Assembly (NCBI GenBank): GCA_016200445.1
Contig: JACQEQ010000038.1
Location: 1 to 5,725 of the forward strand
Direction: 5' to 3'
DNA: 5,725 nt
Source of the DNA: Gammaproteobacteria bacterium
Lineage (GTDB): Bacteria; Pseudomonadota; Gammaproteobacteria; SG8-11
Shown in pieces: positions 1 to 5,129 of this stretch. The position numbers were made by a program, and so were the translations under genes. Position 1 is the stretch's first letter. The number at the start of each line of letters is the position of its first letter. A model generated the notes under the pieces. It saw only the letters and a list, made by a program, of their open reading frames with translations. It was not told the origin of the DNA and searched no databases.

Positions 1-371
1 CCCGTATGGGTGGCCGCCAACTGGAGGCTGAGATTCAGGCGCACGGTGGATTGTGGGGTCAATTCGACGTGAAGTTCGAGCGATCAACGGCGACCCAGCG
101 GCGACCGTTGAGGGCGTTGTCGGACTGGCACCTTGCGTTGGCATTGGCTGCAGGGCAAGTTGCCGGGGTGGTTCGATCCGGTGACGGGCGCGTTTACATA
201 ATCAAGGGCGACACGCATAAGGACAAGCGGGTCAAAGTTGAGATGGAAGAGCGCGGTAAAGATACGTTCGCCGAAGTGCGCATTGCGGCGGATATATTTG
301 TTCCGGTGATTCGGGCGATCGACGTGACGCCAGGCAGCGAATCCATCGGAAGCATTCTTACCATCCGTTGA
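1..371 (+). CDS. DUF6094-like protein, C-terminal part (5' end outside window)
   Basis: This reading frame is open from the left edge to a TGA at 369-371, so the ATG at position 6 is probably internal and the gene starts upstream. About 120 residues are visible. Their most distinctive part is the last 75 residues, with the segments HLALALAAGQVAGVV, VYIIKGDTHK and FVPVIRAIDVTPGSES. From memory these resemble the C-terminal end of DUF6094 proteins, methyltransferase-like proteins carried on integrative conjugative elements and conjugative plasmids of proteobacteria. The catalytic domain of such proteins lies upstream and cannot be inspected here. No neighbour belongs to the same operon, because a strong terminator follows within 20 bp. 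The family name is a recollection, not a search result. That this is a real coding 3' end is much surer than the name. Confidence 0.6.
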   Translation, partial: RMGGRQLEAEIQAHGGLWGQFDVKFERSTATQRRPLRALSDWHLALALAAGQVAGVVRSGDGRVYIIKGDTHKDKRVKVEMEERGKDTFAEVRIAADIFVPVIRAIDVTPGSESIGSILTIR

Positions 372-386
372 TATGGCTGTTCGTTC

Positions 387-414
387 GCCCCTTCCGCAAT
401 GGGAGGGGCTTTTT
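387..414 (+). terminator. Rho-independent terminator after the DUF6094-like gene
   Basis: Arms at 387-395 (GCCCCTTCC) and 401-409 (GGGAGGGGC) form a 9-bp GC-rich stem with one G-T wobble and a 5-nt loop (GCAAT). A run of five T residues follows directly at 410-414. It lies 16 bp after the stop at 371 and should end that transcript, so the metallopeptidase cassette further right needs its own promoter. Confidence 0.9.
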
Positions 415-687
415 CAGAGCGGTGCGCATATGCGGTTTGCATACTGCATATAAGTCCGTTTCGCATATCGGGAAGCGTCCATTTTTCCTTTTTTCCAGCA
501 GCAGGAACGCCGGTTGGAATTGTCGTAAGCTCTGCGGATCTAACGGGTTTGGCGGTAGGAAAATAGTGTTGTTGGCGCCTCAGCGGCGGTGTAGCATGCC
601 GCCCGTAACTCCTTGGATCCGCTATCCTTCGCATTCTCCTTAACCCTTCGGAGCAAAACACTGACGAGGTACAATTTCCAGAGCTTG
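415..687. promoter_or_regulatory. Intergenic region with repeated GCATAT motifs, probable control region of the cassette
   Basis: No convincing gene is present here; the open frames lack protein-like composition and ribosome binding sites. The left part holds a perfect 10-bp palindrome, CGCATATGCG (425-434), and four copies of GCATA(T/C) in 43 bp, at 426-431, 439-444, 446-451 and 463-468. Such clustering just upstream of a regulatory-type metallopeptidase gene suggests operator sites. I could not find a -35/-10 pair with good spacing: TATAAG at 449-454 is an acceptable -10, but nothing 17 bp upstream resembles TTGACA. The region after about 480 is featureless. The promoter role is inferred from position. 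Confidence 0.35.
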
Positions 688-1665
688 ATGCGTCGCTTGT
701 CCCTCGCCGGGTTCAAGAAGGAGTTCGTGCGCCCGGCGATCCTGCCTGATTGGTGGGACGATTCCTGCGCCGATGACCCGAGCCTTTTGCCCGATGTAGA
801 GATTAGGGTGGCGCGCTTCCTCCGTCGTCCCATCGCAGAGATTAGAAATCCATCGATACCCCTGGCTGTTCCCACCTACGAAGGGGCCCAGCTCCGACGA
901 GTTCACGACATTGATCGTGATCGTCTCTCTCCAGCGATCCACTCCGCGCTTCAGGTTGCTGGCGCAGTGGTTAGGTCGATGAGTGCCGCCGAGAAACCTG
1001 CCACTGTCCCGCCAGCGGACGCATTCGCATGGCGGCGACAGGTCAATCCGCTTGGTCTCGCTCCGACCCTTGATGACATCCTCGAAAACCTCTGGAACCT
1101 TGGTGTCCCAGTTGTGCCAGTTGAAGTGTTGCCGACGCCGAGTTTTCAGGGATTGGCCTGCATTGTTGAGGGTCGACCAGTTATCCTTCTCGGCCACAAG
1201 CACGATGAGCCAGGTCGTGTTGCCTTCATCGTTGCGCACGAAGTTGGCCACGTTGCTGCGGGGGACTGTGCTCCGGGTCGGCCAGTCGTCGACGAAGATG
1301 AGGATGTTGCCGACAACTCCGACATGGAGGTGGAAGCTGATCGGTTCGCTAAGCGCCTACTTGTTGGTAGTGACTCGATCCCGCATATCGACGGTTCCGA
1401 TTACCGACAACTCGCAGGACAAGCCGCAGCGCTAGAGCGCCAGACGGGCGCAGACGCGAGCGCCATCATCTATGAATGGGCCAGTAAAAATGGAGACTTT
1501 GTCACTGCTTCGAGGGCGATGAAGGCTCTCTACCGTGGGGCAGGAGCGAGACGTAAGCTTCGCTACCATTTCGACCGACACGTTAACCTCGACAGCGCGA
1601 CGGAGAGTGATCGTAGTTTATTGCGCTGCGTGTACGGCGATCCCGAACATGCAGCTGTTGATTGA
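688..1665 (+). CDS. ImmA/IrrE-family zinc metallo-endopeptidase
   Basis: The zincin signature HEVGH is at residues 184-188 (context FIVAHEVGHVAAG). About 28 residues later comes MEVEADRFAKRLL, which supplies the downstream glutamate ligand typical of ImmA/IrrE peptidases. These enzymes cleave or inactivate repressors and often act beside toxin-antitoxin or prophage control modules. The first 110 residues, with LPDWWDDSCADDPSLLPDVE followed by a predicted helix around RVARFLRRP, match what I recall as the N-terminal half of a long ImmA/IrrE subfamily; whether it is a degenerate helix-turn-helix is unclear. Length is 325 aa from the ATG at 688. A TTG at 613 is in frame, but the 25 extra residues look unlike the family. 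Neither start has a strong ribosome binding site. It is the first gene of the cassette, and its end overlaps the next gene by 17 nt, which suggests translational coupling. Confidence 0.88.
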   Translation: MRRLSLAGFKKEFVRPAILPDWWDDSCADDPSLLPDVEIRVARFLRRPIAEIRNPSIPLAVPTYEGAQLRRVHDIDRDRLSPAIHSALQVAGAVVRSMSAAEKPATVPPADAFAWRRQVNPLGLAPTLDDILENLWNLGVPVVPVEVLPTPSFQGLACIVEGRPVILLGHKHDEPGRVAFIVAHEVGHVAAGDCAPGRPVVDEDEDVADNSDMEVEADRFAKRLLVGSDSIPHIDGSDYRQLAGQAAALERQTGADASAIIYEWASKNGDFVTASRAMKALYRGAGARRKLRYHFDRHVNLDSATESDRSLLRCVYGDPEHAAVD

Positions 1666-2260
1666 CACCGATATCTTCTGCAAGCTCGCATTAGGGGAAT
1701 GCCTCGACGAGGCCATGGGTCTGTTTGGAGTTGACGCTTTCGGCTGTGGGCGCTTGCCTGCTCTCCCGCACATGCTACGAAGAGGAAAGCTGCGCAAAAA
1801 ACTCGGTGACCAAATTTGTGACGAGTTAATTCCCATTGCAGAATCCGTCCCGGCCCTCGTACAACCTGGCGCCGTATGGCTCGATAGGCTCACAACAGTG
1901 CAGTCCATCGATCCTGGTGAGGCCCAGATATTCGCGTTGGCTGCTGAGAAAGGAATTGTTGTGGTGACGGGGGATAAACGTGCACTGCGTTCCCTCAAGA
2001 ATATCCCTGAGTTCACTGCGGCTCTTGCGGGCCGCATCGTGGTACTGGAGGCCGTCCTGTTCATATTGTGCGGCCAGTTTGGTTCAGCAGAGATTCGCCG
2101 ACGAGTCCAGCGGCTGGTGTCCCATGACAAGATGGTTAACGTGTGCTTCTCGCCGAATAATTCAGATCCCGAGGGGGCGTTGCTCTCGTACTACCGTAGC
2201 CTAGAAGTCGAGCTTGCCCCCTTGGTTCTTTGGGATCCTCAGATGGGAGCACAGAAATGA
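1649..2260 (+). CDS. PIN-domain-like nuclease (203 aa)
   Basis: The protein opens with MQLLIDTDIF, a beta strand ending in Asp6 and Asp8, the usual first metal-binding position of PIN nucleases. The second half of the domain is equally typical: DPGEAQIFALAAEKG, with the conserved Glu91, then IVVVTGDKRAL, with Asp109. PIN proteins are metal-dependent ribonucleases, commonly VapC-type toxins. This one is longer than VapC (about 130 aa): a spacer of roughly 60 residues separates the acidic clusters and a 70-residue tail follows. The tail may be a partner-binding or regulatory part. The start at 1649 is chosen because an earlier in-frame ATG at 1535 would add 38 low-quality residues lying inside the metallopeptidase gene. 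The overlaps with both neighbours indicate one polycistronic message. No small upstream antitoxin is seen; the metallopeptidase or the beta protein might control it (inference). Confidence 0.78.
   Translation: MQLLIDTDIFCKLALGECLDEAMGLFGVDAFGCGRLPALPHMLRRGKLRKKLGDQICDELIPIAESVPALVQPGAVWLDRLTTVQSIDPGEAQIFALAAEKGIVVVTGDKRALRSLKNIPEFTAALAGRIVVLEAVLFILCGQFGSAEIRRRVQRLVSHDKMVNVCFSPNNSDPEGALLSYYRSLEVELAPLVLWDPQMGAQK
2245..2249 (+). promoter_or_regulatory. Ribosome binding site of the beta-family gene
   Basis: GGGAG lies 7 nt before the ATG at 2257. It is the best ribosome binding site in the cassette and fixes the start of the beta-family gene. It sits inside the last codons of the PIN gene, whose TGA overlaps the ATG as ATGA (2257-2260). 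Confidence 0.75.
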
Positions 2261-3324
2261 ACTTCGGCCCCAACCACTATGTCCCGGTGCTCAAGGTGAA
2301 GCGTGGCGAGAAAGCGTCTCTCCGCGCCCTTGCAACTCCTCTCCACTCCCGGATTACGCCGCTTTTAGAGATCGTCGAACGTAAGGAAGACAAGGCACCC
2401 ACCGTCAACGGGCACCTCGATAATATATTCAAGGAACTCGCCGACAGCGTCCAGACCTATCCCCGATGCTTTCTGGATGCACGTGAGATTGCGCCCGATG
2501 GCCCTATCGCAGCAAACGAAGCCTTTCAACGTGCGACAGACGCTGGCATGGTATTTACCCCAGTCACCGGTTTGTCCAGAACCGCCGATGTGGCGGCGGC
2601 TATGGCGTTTAGCACGCATGGACTTGCGCTCCGCTTGACTCGGGATGAATTCGAGAAAGGCGGGCTTACAGCGGCAATCCACCAGTTTTTGGCGAGTCAC
2701 GATCTTTTGGCCGAGCGGGTCGACCTCATTATTGACCTGGGAGCCGTAGATGCGTTGATTTCCCCTGGAGTCATGTCGCTCACCGATTTATTCCTATCCG
2801 ACGTTCCCGACCATGCGCGCTGGCGAACCTTAACGGTTTCCGCATGTGCTTTTCCGCCGAGTATGGGAGGCGTCGACCGCCACTCGCACTCTTTCGCCGA
2901 GAGATCTGAGTGGGTTTCGTGGAGGGATGGACTTCATGCTCGTCGTATGAGACTCGTCCGGCTGCCGACCTTTAGTGACTGCGGCATCCAACATCCGAAG
3001 GGTGTCGAAAATTTCAACCCACTCACTATGCAGGTGTCCGCAGCGCTTCGCTACACTTTGCCCGACGAATGGCTCCTTATTAAAGGTGAGAGTACTCGGC
3101 GATCACCGCCAAGCATCCAATTCCCAGCGCTTGCCGCACAACTCGTGTACGGGCATTTGCGTGGGCACTTTTTGGGGCCAGGTCATTGTCAAGGCTGTTT
3201 CTCAATCAAGGATGCCGCAGATGGTGTGCCCAAGCTCGGCTCGGCTGAAGCGTGGCGACGCCTCGGCACGATTCATCACATGGCTTCCGTCATGGATGGG
3301 CTGGAGGCTTTGTCCTGGCCTTGA
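2257..3324 (+). CDS. Beta-family protein (related to phage T4 'beta protein')
   Basis: This 355-aa protein begins NFGPNHYVPVLKVKRGEK, followed by a segment ending ITPLLEIVERKED. That opening is characteristic of the 'beta family' (Pfam Beta_protein) and the related sce7725 family: a request-like N terminus, then alternating strands and helices such as FLDAREIAP and VDLIIDLGAV, as in a TIM-barrel-like fold. The biochemical role of the family is unknown. The C-terminal third has a Cys/His-bearing stretch (GHFLGPGHCQGCF) that might bind a metal. The start is fixed by the ribosome binding site at 2245-2249 and the ATGA overlap with the PIN gene. The stop at 3322-3324 lies inside the converging sce7726 gene. 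In my recollection, beta/sce7725-type and sce7726-type genes are recurrent neighbours, which supports one module. The family call is fairly sure; the function is not. Confidence 0.8.
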   Translation: MNFGPNHYVPVLKVKRGEKASLRALATPLHSRITPLLEIVERKEDKAPTVNGHLDNIFKELADSVQTYPRCFLDAREIAPDGPIAANEAFQRATDAGMVFTPVTGLSRTADVAAAMAFSTHGLALRLTRDEFEKGGLTAAIHQFLASHDLLAERVDLIIDLGAVDALISPGVMSLTDLFLSDVPDHARWRTLTVSACAFPPSMGGVDRHSHSFAERSEWVSWRDGLHARRMRLVRLPTFSDCGIQHPKGVENFNPLTMQVSAALRYTLPDEWLLIKGESTRRSPPSIQFPALAAQLVYGHLRGHFLGPGHCQGCFSIKDAADGVPKLGSAEAWRRLGTIHHMASVMDGLEALSWP

Positions 3325-3877
3325 GGTTCGCCCGAACGGCAGAGGCGATCACCTCGATATCGAGGCCCGTGCAGACACGGTCCCACACGATTCGGCGCGG
3401 CTTACCCCTAACACCCCGGTCCAGTTTGTGCCGTTCGAGCAGCTCCATGGCATCATCGAGCCAGAGAAGCTCGGCGAGGGCGCGAGCATCCCGGGCAGGG
3501 TTTTTCTGCGCCCGGCGAAAGGTCTTGAAGCGTGGGCCAAGACGGGTTGCCTCCACGCTCAGCACGCCCCACCATTCGGGAAGAATGGCGGCCGCTTCCT
3601 TCACGTGCCGCCCCCCTGCAACCAGCGTAGCCTTGTCTAAGACCTTGCTGTATATCTCCACCTGCCCAGGGAGTCGCCGCAAGCTGTCATAGTCGGACTT
3701 TATCTCGTAGCCGTGGATAATGCCGTTCACGAGCGCAACATCCACGCGCACTTCCCCCCGGCACACTCCAAGCTCGTCTAACAATACTGTGTCGGGCTCG
3801 TTGCGATGAGCGGTCAAGAGCTTAGTCTTCAGCGCTGGGCGGATGTCGGCATCGAATAGCAGTAAGGGGGATATCAT
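3290..3877 (-). CDS. sce7726-family protein, PD-(D/E)xK-like nuclease
   Basis: This 195-aa protein has FDADIRPAL near its start, then GEVRVDVALV and GYEIKSDYDSLRRLPGQVEIY. This is the core of the sce7726 family and reads as a PD-(D/E)xK nuclease site: Asp46, Glu58-Ile-Lys60 and a following Gln72 three residues before Tyr76. LPEWWGVLSVE further on is also typical. Proteins with this fold are usually metal-dependent DNA nucleases, but cleavage by this family is not established to my knowledge. The ATG at 3877 is chosen because the family normally starts shortly before the ADIRPAL segment. A TTG at 3955 would add 26 residues, including a hairpin-encoded stretch, and directly follows an in-frame stop. 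No good ribosome binding site precedes either start. The gene converges on the beta gene with a 35-bp coding overlap, so its expression is separate. Confidence 0.82.
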   Translation of the reverse strand: MISPLLLFDADIRPALKTKLLTAHRNEPDTVLLDELGVCRGEVRVDVALVNGIIHGYEIKSDYDSLRRLPGQVEIYSKVLDKATLVAGGRHVKEAAAILPEWWGVLSVEATRLGPRFKTFRRAQKNPARDARALAELLWLDDAMELLERHKLDRGVRGKPRRIVWDRVCTGLDIEVIASAVRANLKARTKPPAHP

Positions 3878-3933
3878 ATGCGGTTGATACCATGCACTGA
3901 GTATGTGTTCAAGTAGTGCAAGCCTTCCACACC

Positions 3934-3953
3934 GCTGGGCTGGTAAGCCCAGC
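3934..3953. repeat. Perfect 8-bp inverted repeat upstream of the sce7726 gene
   Basis: GCTGGGCT (3934-3941) and AGCCCAGC (3946-3953) are exact reverse complements separated by GGTA. The element lies 57 bp upstream of the chosen sce7726 start. It has no T-tract on either side, so it is not a typical terminator. It may be an operator or an mRNA leader hairpin. Function is inferred from position only. Confidence 0.45.
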
Positions 3954-4004
3954 AATTAGGTCGCATGAAGCAAAACAGATTGCGGGCCTGATTACCCCAC
4001 ATCT

Positions 4005-4446
4005 TCACGCACCGGTAACGATACGTACGGCCTGTGCAGCAGTAACGATGGGATCCCCTGAAACGTTTTCAATTGGCCCGGTCGTGACGTCCGGTGGTTT
4101 CGATTCCGTGTGCGTTGCGCATGCGTTCGATGTGCGCGTGCGGGAATGAAATCATCAGCGACCGATAGTAGCCGTTGTGCGGGTCGGGTTCACTACGTAC
4201 GTCGAAACTCGCCGGACCGGGAACCGCGATGGCGCGATTCGCCGCGCACACCACCGGCTCGCCCAAGCCGAAGAGGGTCTTTCGGCTCGACAGCACGGCA
4301 ACGACACACGGCTCGAACAATGACACGTGCCGGATGTGCAGGGTGTTGTAGCAGGAGATGACACCGATATTACGCAGCGGCCACATGCCGCTTGGGCTGT
4401 TGATTCCCGCGCGTAGAGAGTCGACTAATACAGACAGGCTGTTCAT
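4005..4446 (-). pseudogene. Degraded AraC-type regulator, N-terminal half only
   Basis: An open frame at 4069-4446 encodes 125 residues starting MNSLSVLVDSLRAG, with VSLFEPCVVAVLSSRKTLF, AIAVPGPASFDV and GYYRSLMISFPHAHIERM. This resembles the cupin-like ligand-binding domain of AraC-family activators (AraC_N type). Members are normally about 300 aa with two C-terminal helix-turn-helix motifs; none is present. The frame stops at 4069, but the +1 frame continues with GPIENVSGDPIVTAAQAV before a stop at 4005-4007. That looks like a natural continuation, so a one-base shift near 4085 is likely, followed by loss of the rest. A second shift may lie at the start: see the short frame at 4460-4486. 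With no DNA-binding half, it cannot act as an ordinary activator. The family call is moderate; the truncated state is clear. Confidence 0.6.
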
Positions 4447-4459
4447 ATGCAGAGATTCT

Positions 4460-4500
4460 TTAAAAAATTACACCGAATTTTTTCATTGCCGCTCCCCTTT
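4460..4500 (-). other. Strong ribosome binding site and 8-codon frame ahead of the AraC remnant
   Basis: On the minus strand, AAAGGGGAGC (4500-4491) stands 4-5 nt before an ATG at 4486. This frame reads MKKFGVIF and stops at TAA (4462-4460) right after a run of six T (4467-4462). Deleting one T would join it in frame to the AraC remnant as MKKFGVIF-KESLH-MNSLS. The ATG at 4446 has no such binding site. So this is either the original start of the regulator, broken by a homopolymer change, or a short leader peptide. I favour the former. Confidence 0.5.
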
Positions 4501-4556
4501 GACAGCTATGCCGTGTGCATCACGACGCGGACACTACCACAAACATAATCGGCCAC

Positions 4557-4573
4557 TTAAGCAGAAGTTAAGC
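4557..4573. repeat. Helically phased direct repeat TTAAGC
   Basis: TTAAGC occurs at 4557-4562 and 4568-4573, exactly 11 bp apart, upstream of the AraC remnant. Same-face direct repeats are usual for AraC-type operators, so this may be a leftover binding site. The motif is short and could be chance. Confidence 0.25.
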
Positions 4574-4701
4574 TCGAAGCCCGAACGATTATTGCCCTCG
4601 AAATCGGGTTGCGTCACAGTGGGTATAGTCACATTGGCGCAGCAGGGGCAAACAAACTAACACCTGGACATATTGCGCAACGTTGTGAAAAGTCGTAGCG
4701 T

Positions 4702-4840
4702 AACCGTGCTTGTAGTGCCTGATGATACAGGCTCCTTTAAACACCCATACACGCGATTGCCAAGTCGCGTGTCAAGACCGTGAGACGGGTGGTGCGATCG
4801 CAAGATCGTCGGTCTAGCGCCTTCGCAATCGTGAAGGTAT
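4702..4840 (+). ncRNA. Structured RNA candidate, copy A (pseudoknotted)
   Basis: The order of elements is as follows. Hairpin GCCTG/CAGGC (4717-4721/4728-4732). Strand CACCC (4742-4746). An 8-bp perfect hairpin ACACGCGA/TCGCGTGT (4749-4756/4765-4772). Strand AGACCG (4775-4780). GGGTG (4787-4791), pairing with CACCC. Hairpin CGATC-GCAA-GATCG (4795-4808). CGGTCT (4810-4815), pairing with AGACCG. The last two long-range helices interleave, which makes an H-type pseudoknot. A further hairpin CCTTCGC/GTGAAGG (4820-4826/4831-4837) follows. Copy B at 5521-5625 keeps every one of these core elements with paired base changes, which is strong internal support for a functional RNA. A G-U pair in copy B favours the plus strand. 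The IscB/IsrB-associated HEARO (omega) RNA family is one possible relative, since it is also pseudoknotted and can occur without its protein, but I cannot confirm that. Confidence 0.65.
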
Positions 4841-4848
4841 CAACAGCT

Positions 4849-4872
4849 CCGCATCGTTATCGTTCGATGCGG
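4849..4872 (+). repeat. 8-bp perfect hairpin
   Basis: CCGCATCG (4849-4856) and CGATGCGG (4865-4872) pair perfectly around an 8-nt loop. It follows RNA copy A and precedes the 14-bp hairpin, so it is probably part of the same transcript. No counterpart is visible after copy B within the window. Confidence 0.6.
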
Positions 4873-4881
4873 TTTCATCAA

Positions 4882-4944
4882 CCCTATCGGGAGACAACGT
4901 CTCCCGATAGGGACGGGTGGTCTCCTCGTTTTATTTCGGGAGAC
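4882..4944 (+). promoter_or_regulatory. 14-bp hairpin plus RBS-sequestering hairpin: possible translation switch
   Basis: A 14-bp perfect stem (4882-4895 with 4899-4912, loop AAC) contains TCGGGAGAC at 4887-4895. The same nonamer recurs at 4936-4944, where its GGGAG is the ribosome binding site of the 58-aa gene. GTCTCC at 4920-4925 pairs with GGAGAC at 4939-4944 and would hide that site. GTCTCCCGA at 4899-4907 can pair either with its local partner or, over 9 bp, with the ribosome binding site copy. Two alternative anti-binding-site strands and a duplicated partner are what one expects of a folding switch or of co-transcriptional control. It could instead be part of the structured RNA with no switching. 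Confidence 0.5.
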
Positions 4945-4952
4945 TACACGAA

Positions 4953-5129
4953 ATGGAAACTTGGAAGGCAAGAAGGTTCTGCGAGACGGCGACGATTGCG
5001 CAGTTGCGTGAAAAAATTGCCGAGCTTGGAGCCTCGATCGAGGCAGGAACGGTCGATCAGCAAGACGGTGAATATTTCTTGCGTGTTGCGCAAGAAATAT
5101 TAGAACTCCGATTGCTGTTTGAGCCTTAG
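4953..5129 (+). CDS. Hypothetical 58-aa protein, probably helical
   Basis: The ATG at 4953 has a GGGAG ribosome binding site (4938-4942) 10 nt upstream. An in-frame GTG at 4917 lies before this site and is less likely. The product is acidic and strongly helical: QLREKIAELGASIEAG and GEYFLRVAQEILELRLL look like two amphipathic helices joined by a turn, perhaps a helical hairpin that dimerises. There is no signal peptide, membrane segment or catalytic motif. I do not recognise the family. The gene follows structured RNA A directly and its ribosome binding site can be sequestered, so the RNA may control it. Its 3' end overlaps the converging 98-aa gene by 30 bp. Its coding sequence holds a 14-bp palindrome (5031-5044) and a 13-bp perfect inverted repeat (5071-5101), unusual for so short a gene; part of it may therefore be RNA structure. 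Confidence 0.6.
   Translation: METWKARRFCETATIAQLREKIAELGASIEAGTVDQQDGEYFLRVAQEILELRLLFEP
5031..5044. repeat. 14-bp perfect palindrome GCCTCGATCGAGGC
   Basis: The sequence is identical to its own reverse complement. It lies inside the 58-aa gene. It could be a protein-binding site or a cruciform/hairpin element; no function can be read from it alone. Confidence 0.6.
5071..5101. repeat. 13-bp perfect inverted repeat across the convergent gene ends
   Basis: AATATTTCTTGCG (5071-5083) and CGCAAGAAATATT (5089-5101) are exact reverse complements around TGTTG. The element covers the end of the 58-aa gene and reaches into the stop codon of the converging 98-aa gene. No T-tract follows on either strand, so a standard bidirectional terminator is not supported, though it could still slow converging polymerases or protect RNA ends. 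Confidence 0.65.

Larger units (their letters stand above)
4447..4700. other. Intergenic stretch without a supported gene
   Basis: An open plus-strand frame crosses this region (4358-4660), but its composition is not protein-like and it has no ribosome binding site. Base composition is more AT-rich than the genes to the left. It contains the presumed upstream region of the AraC remnant (4460-4573) and, near its end, weak promoter-like hexamers TTGCGC (4673-4678) and TAGCGT (4696-4701) with 17-bp spacing that could drive RNA A. The promoter match is poor and I do not claim it. Confidence 0.4.

Noticed and set aside
613..687. TTG start extending the metallopeptidase by 25 residues
   Set aside because: The added residues (SLTLRSKTLTRYN type) do not resemble the family, and TTG starts are rare; the ATG at 688 matches the conserved N terminus better.
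640..1251. Long minus-strand open frame opposite the metallopeptidase gene
   Set aside because: It is antisense to a gene with a clear HEVGH motif, has no ribosome binding site, and its translation lacks protein-like features. Other long frames opposite or shifted within the four module genes (1618-2130 minus, 2365-2700 minus, 2975-3640 plus, 3252-3692 plus) were rejected for the same reason.
3878..3955. TTG start extending the sce7726 protein by 26 residues
   Set aside because: The codon directly follows an in-frame TAA, has no ribosome binding site, and the family normally begins close to the ADIRPAL segment.
3956..4068. CRISPR array, tRNA, rRNA or transposase remnant
   Set aside because: I looked for these across the whole window and saw no regular repeat-spacer pattern, no tRNA-like cloverleaf and no transposase motif, including in this gap between the sce7726 gene and the AraC remnant.
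4358..4660. 100-codon plus-strand open frame
   Set aside because: It is antisense to the start of the AraC remnant, rich in Arg, Ser and Cys without pattern, and has no ribosome binding site.
4719..4725. CTGATGA, the conserved core of hammerhead ribozymes
   Set aside because: It lies across the GCCTG/CAGGC hairpin, and the matching GAAA and stem arrangement are missing; copy B does not keep it.
4702..5129. Retron msr-msd RNA
   Set aside because: Repeated hairpins before a gene recall a retron, but no reverse transcriptase is present and the downstream frame is only 58 aa.
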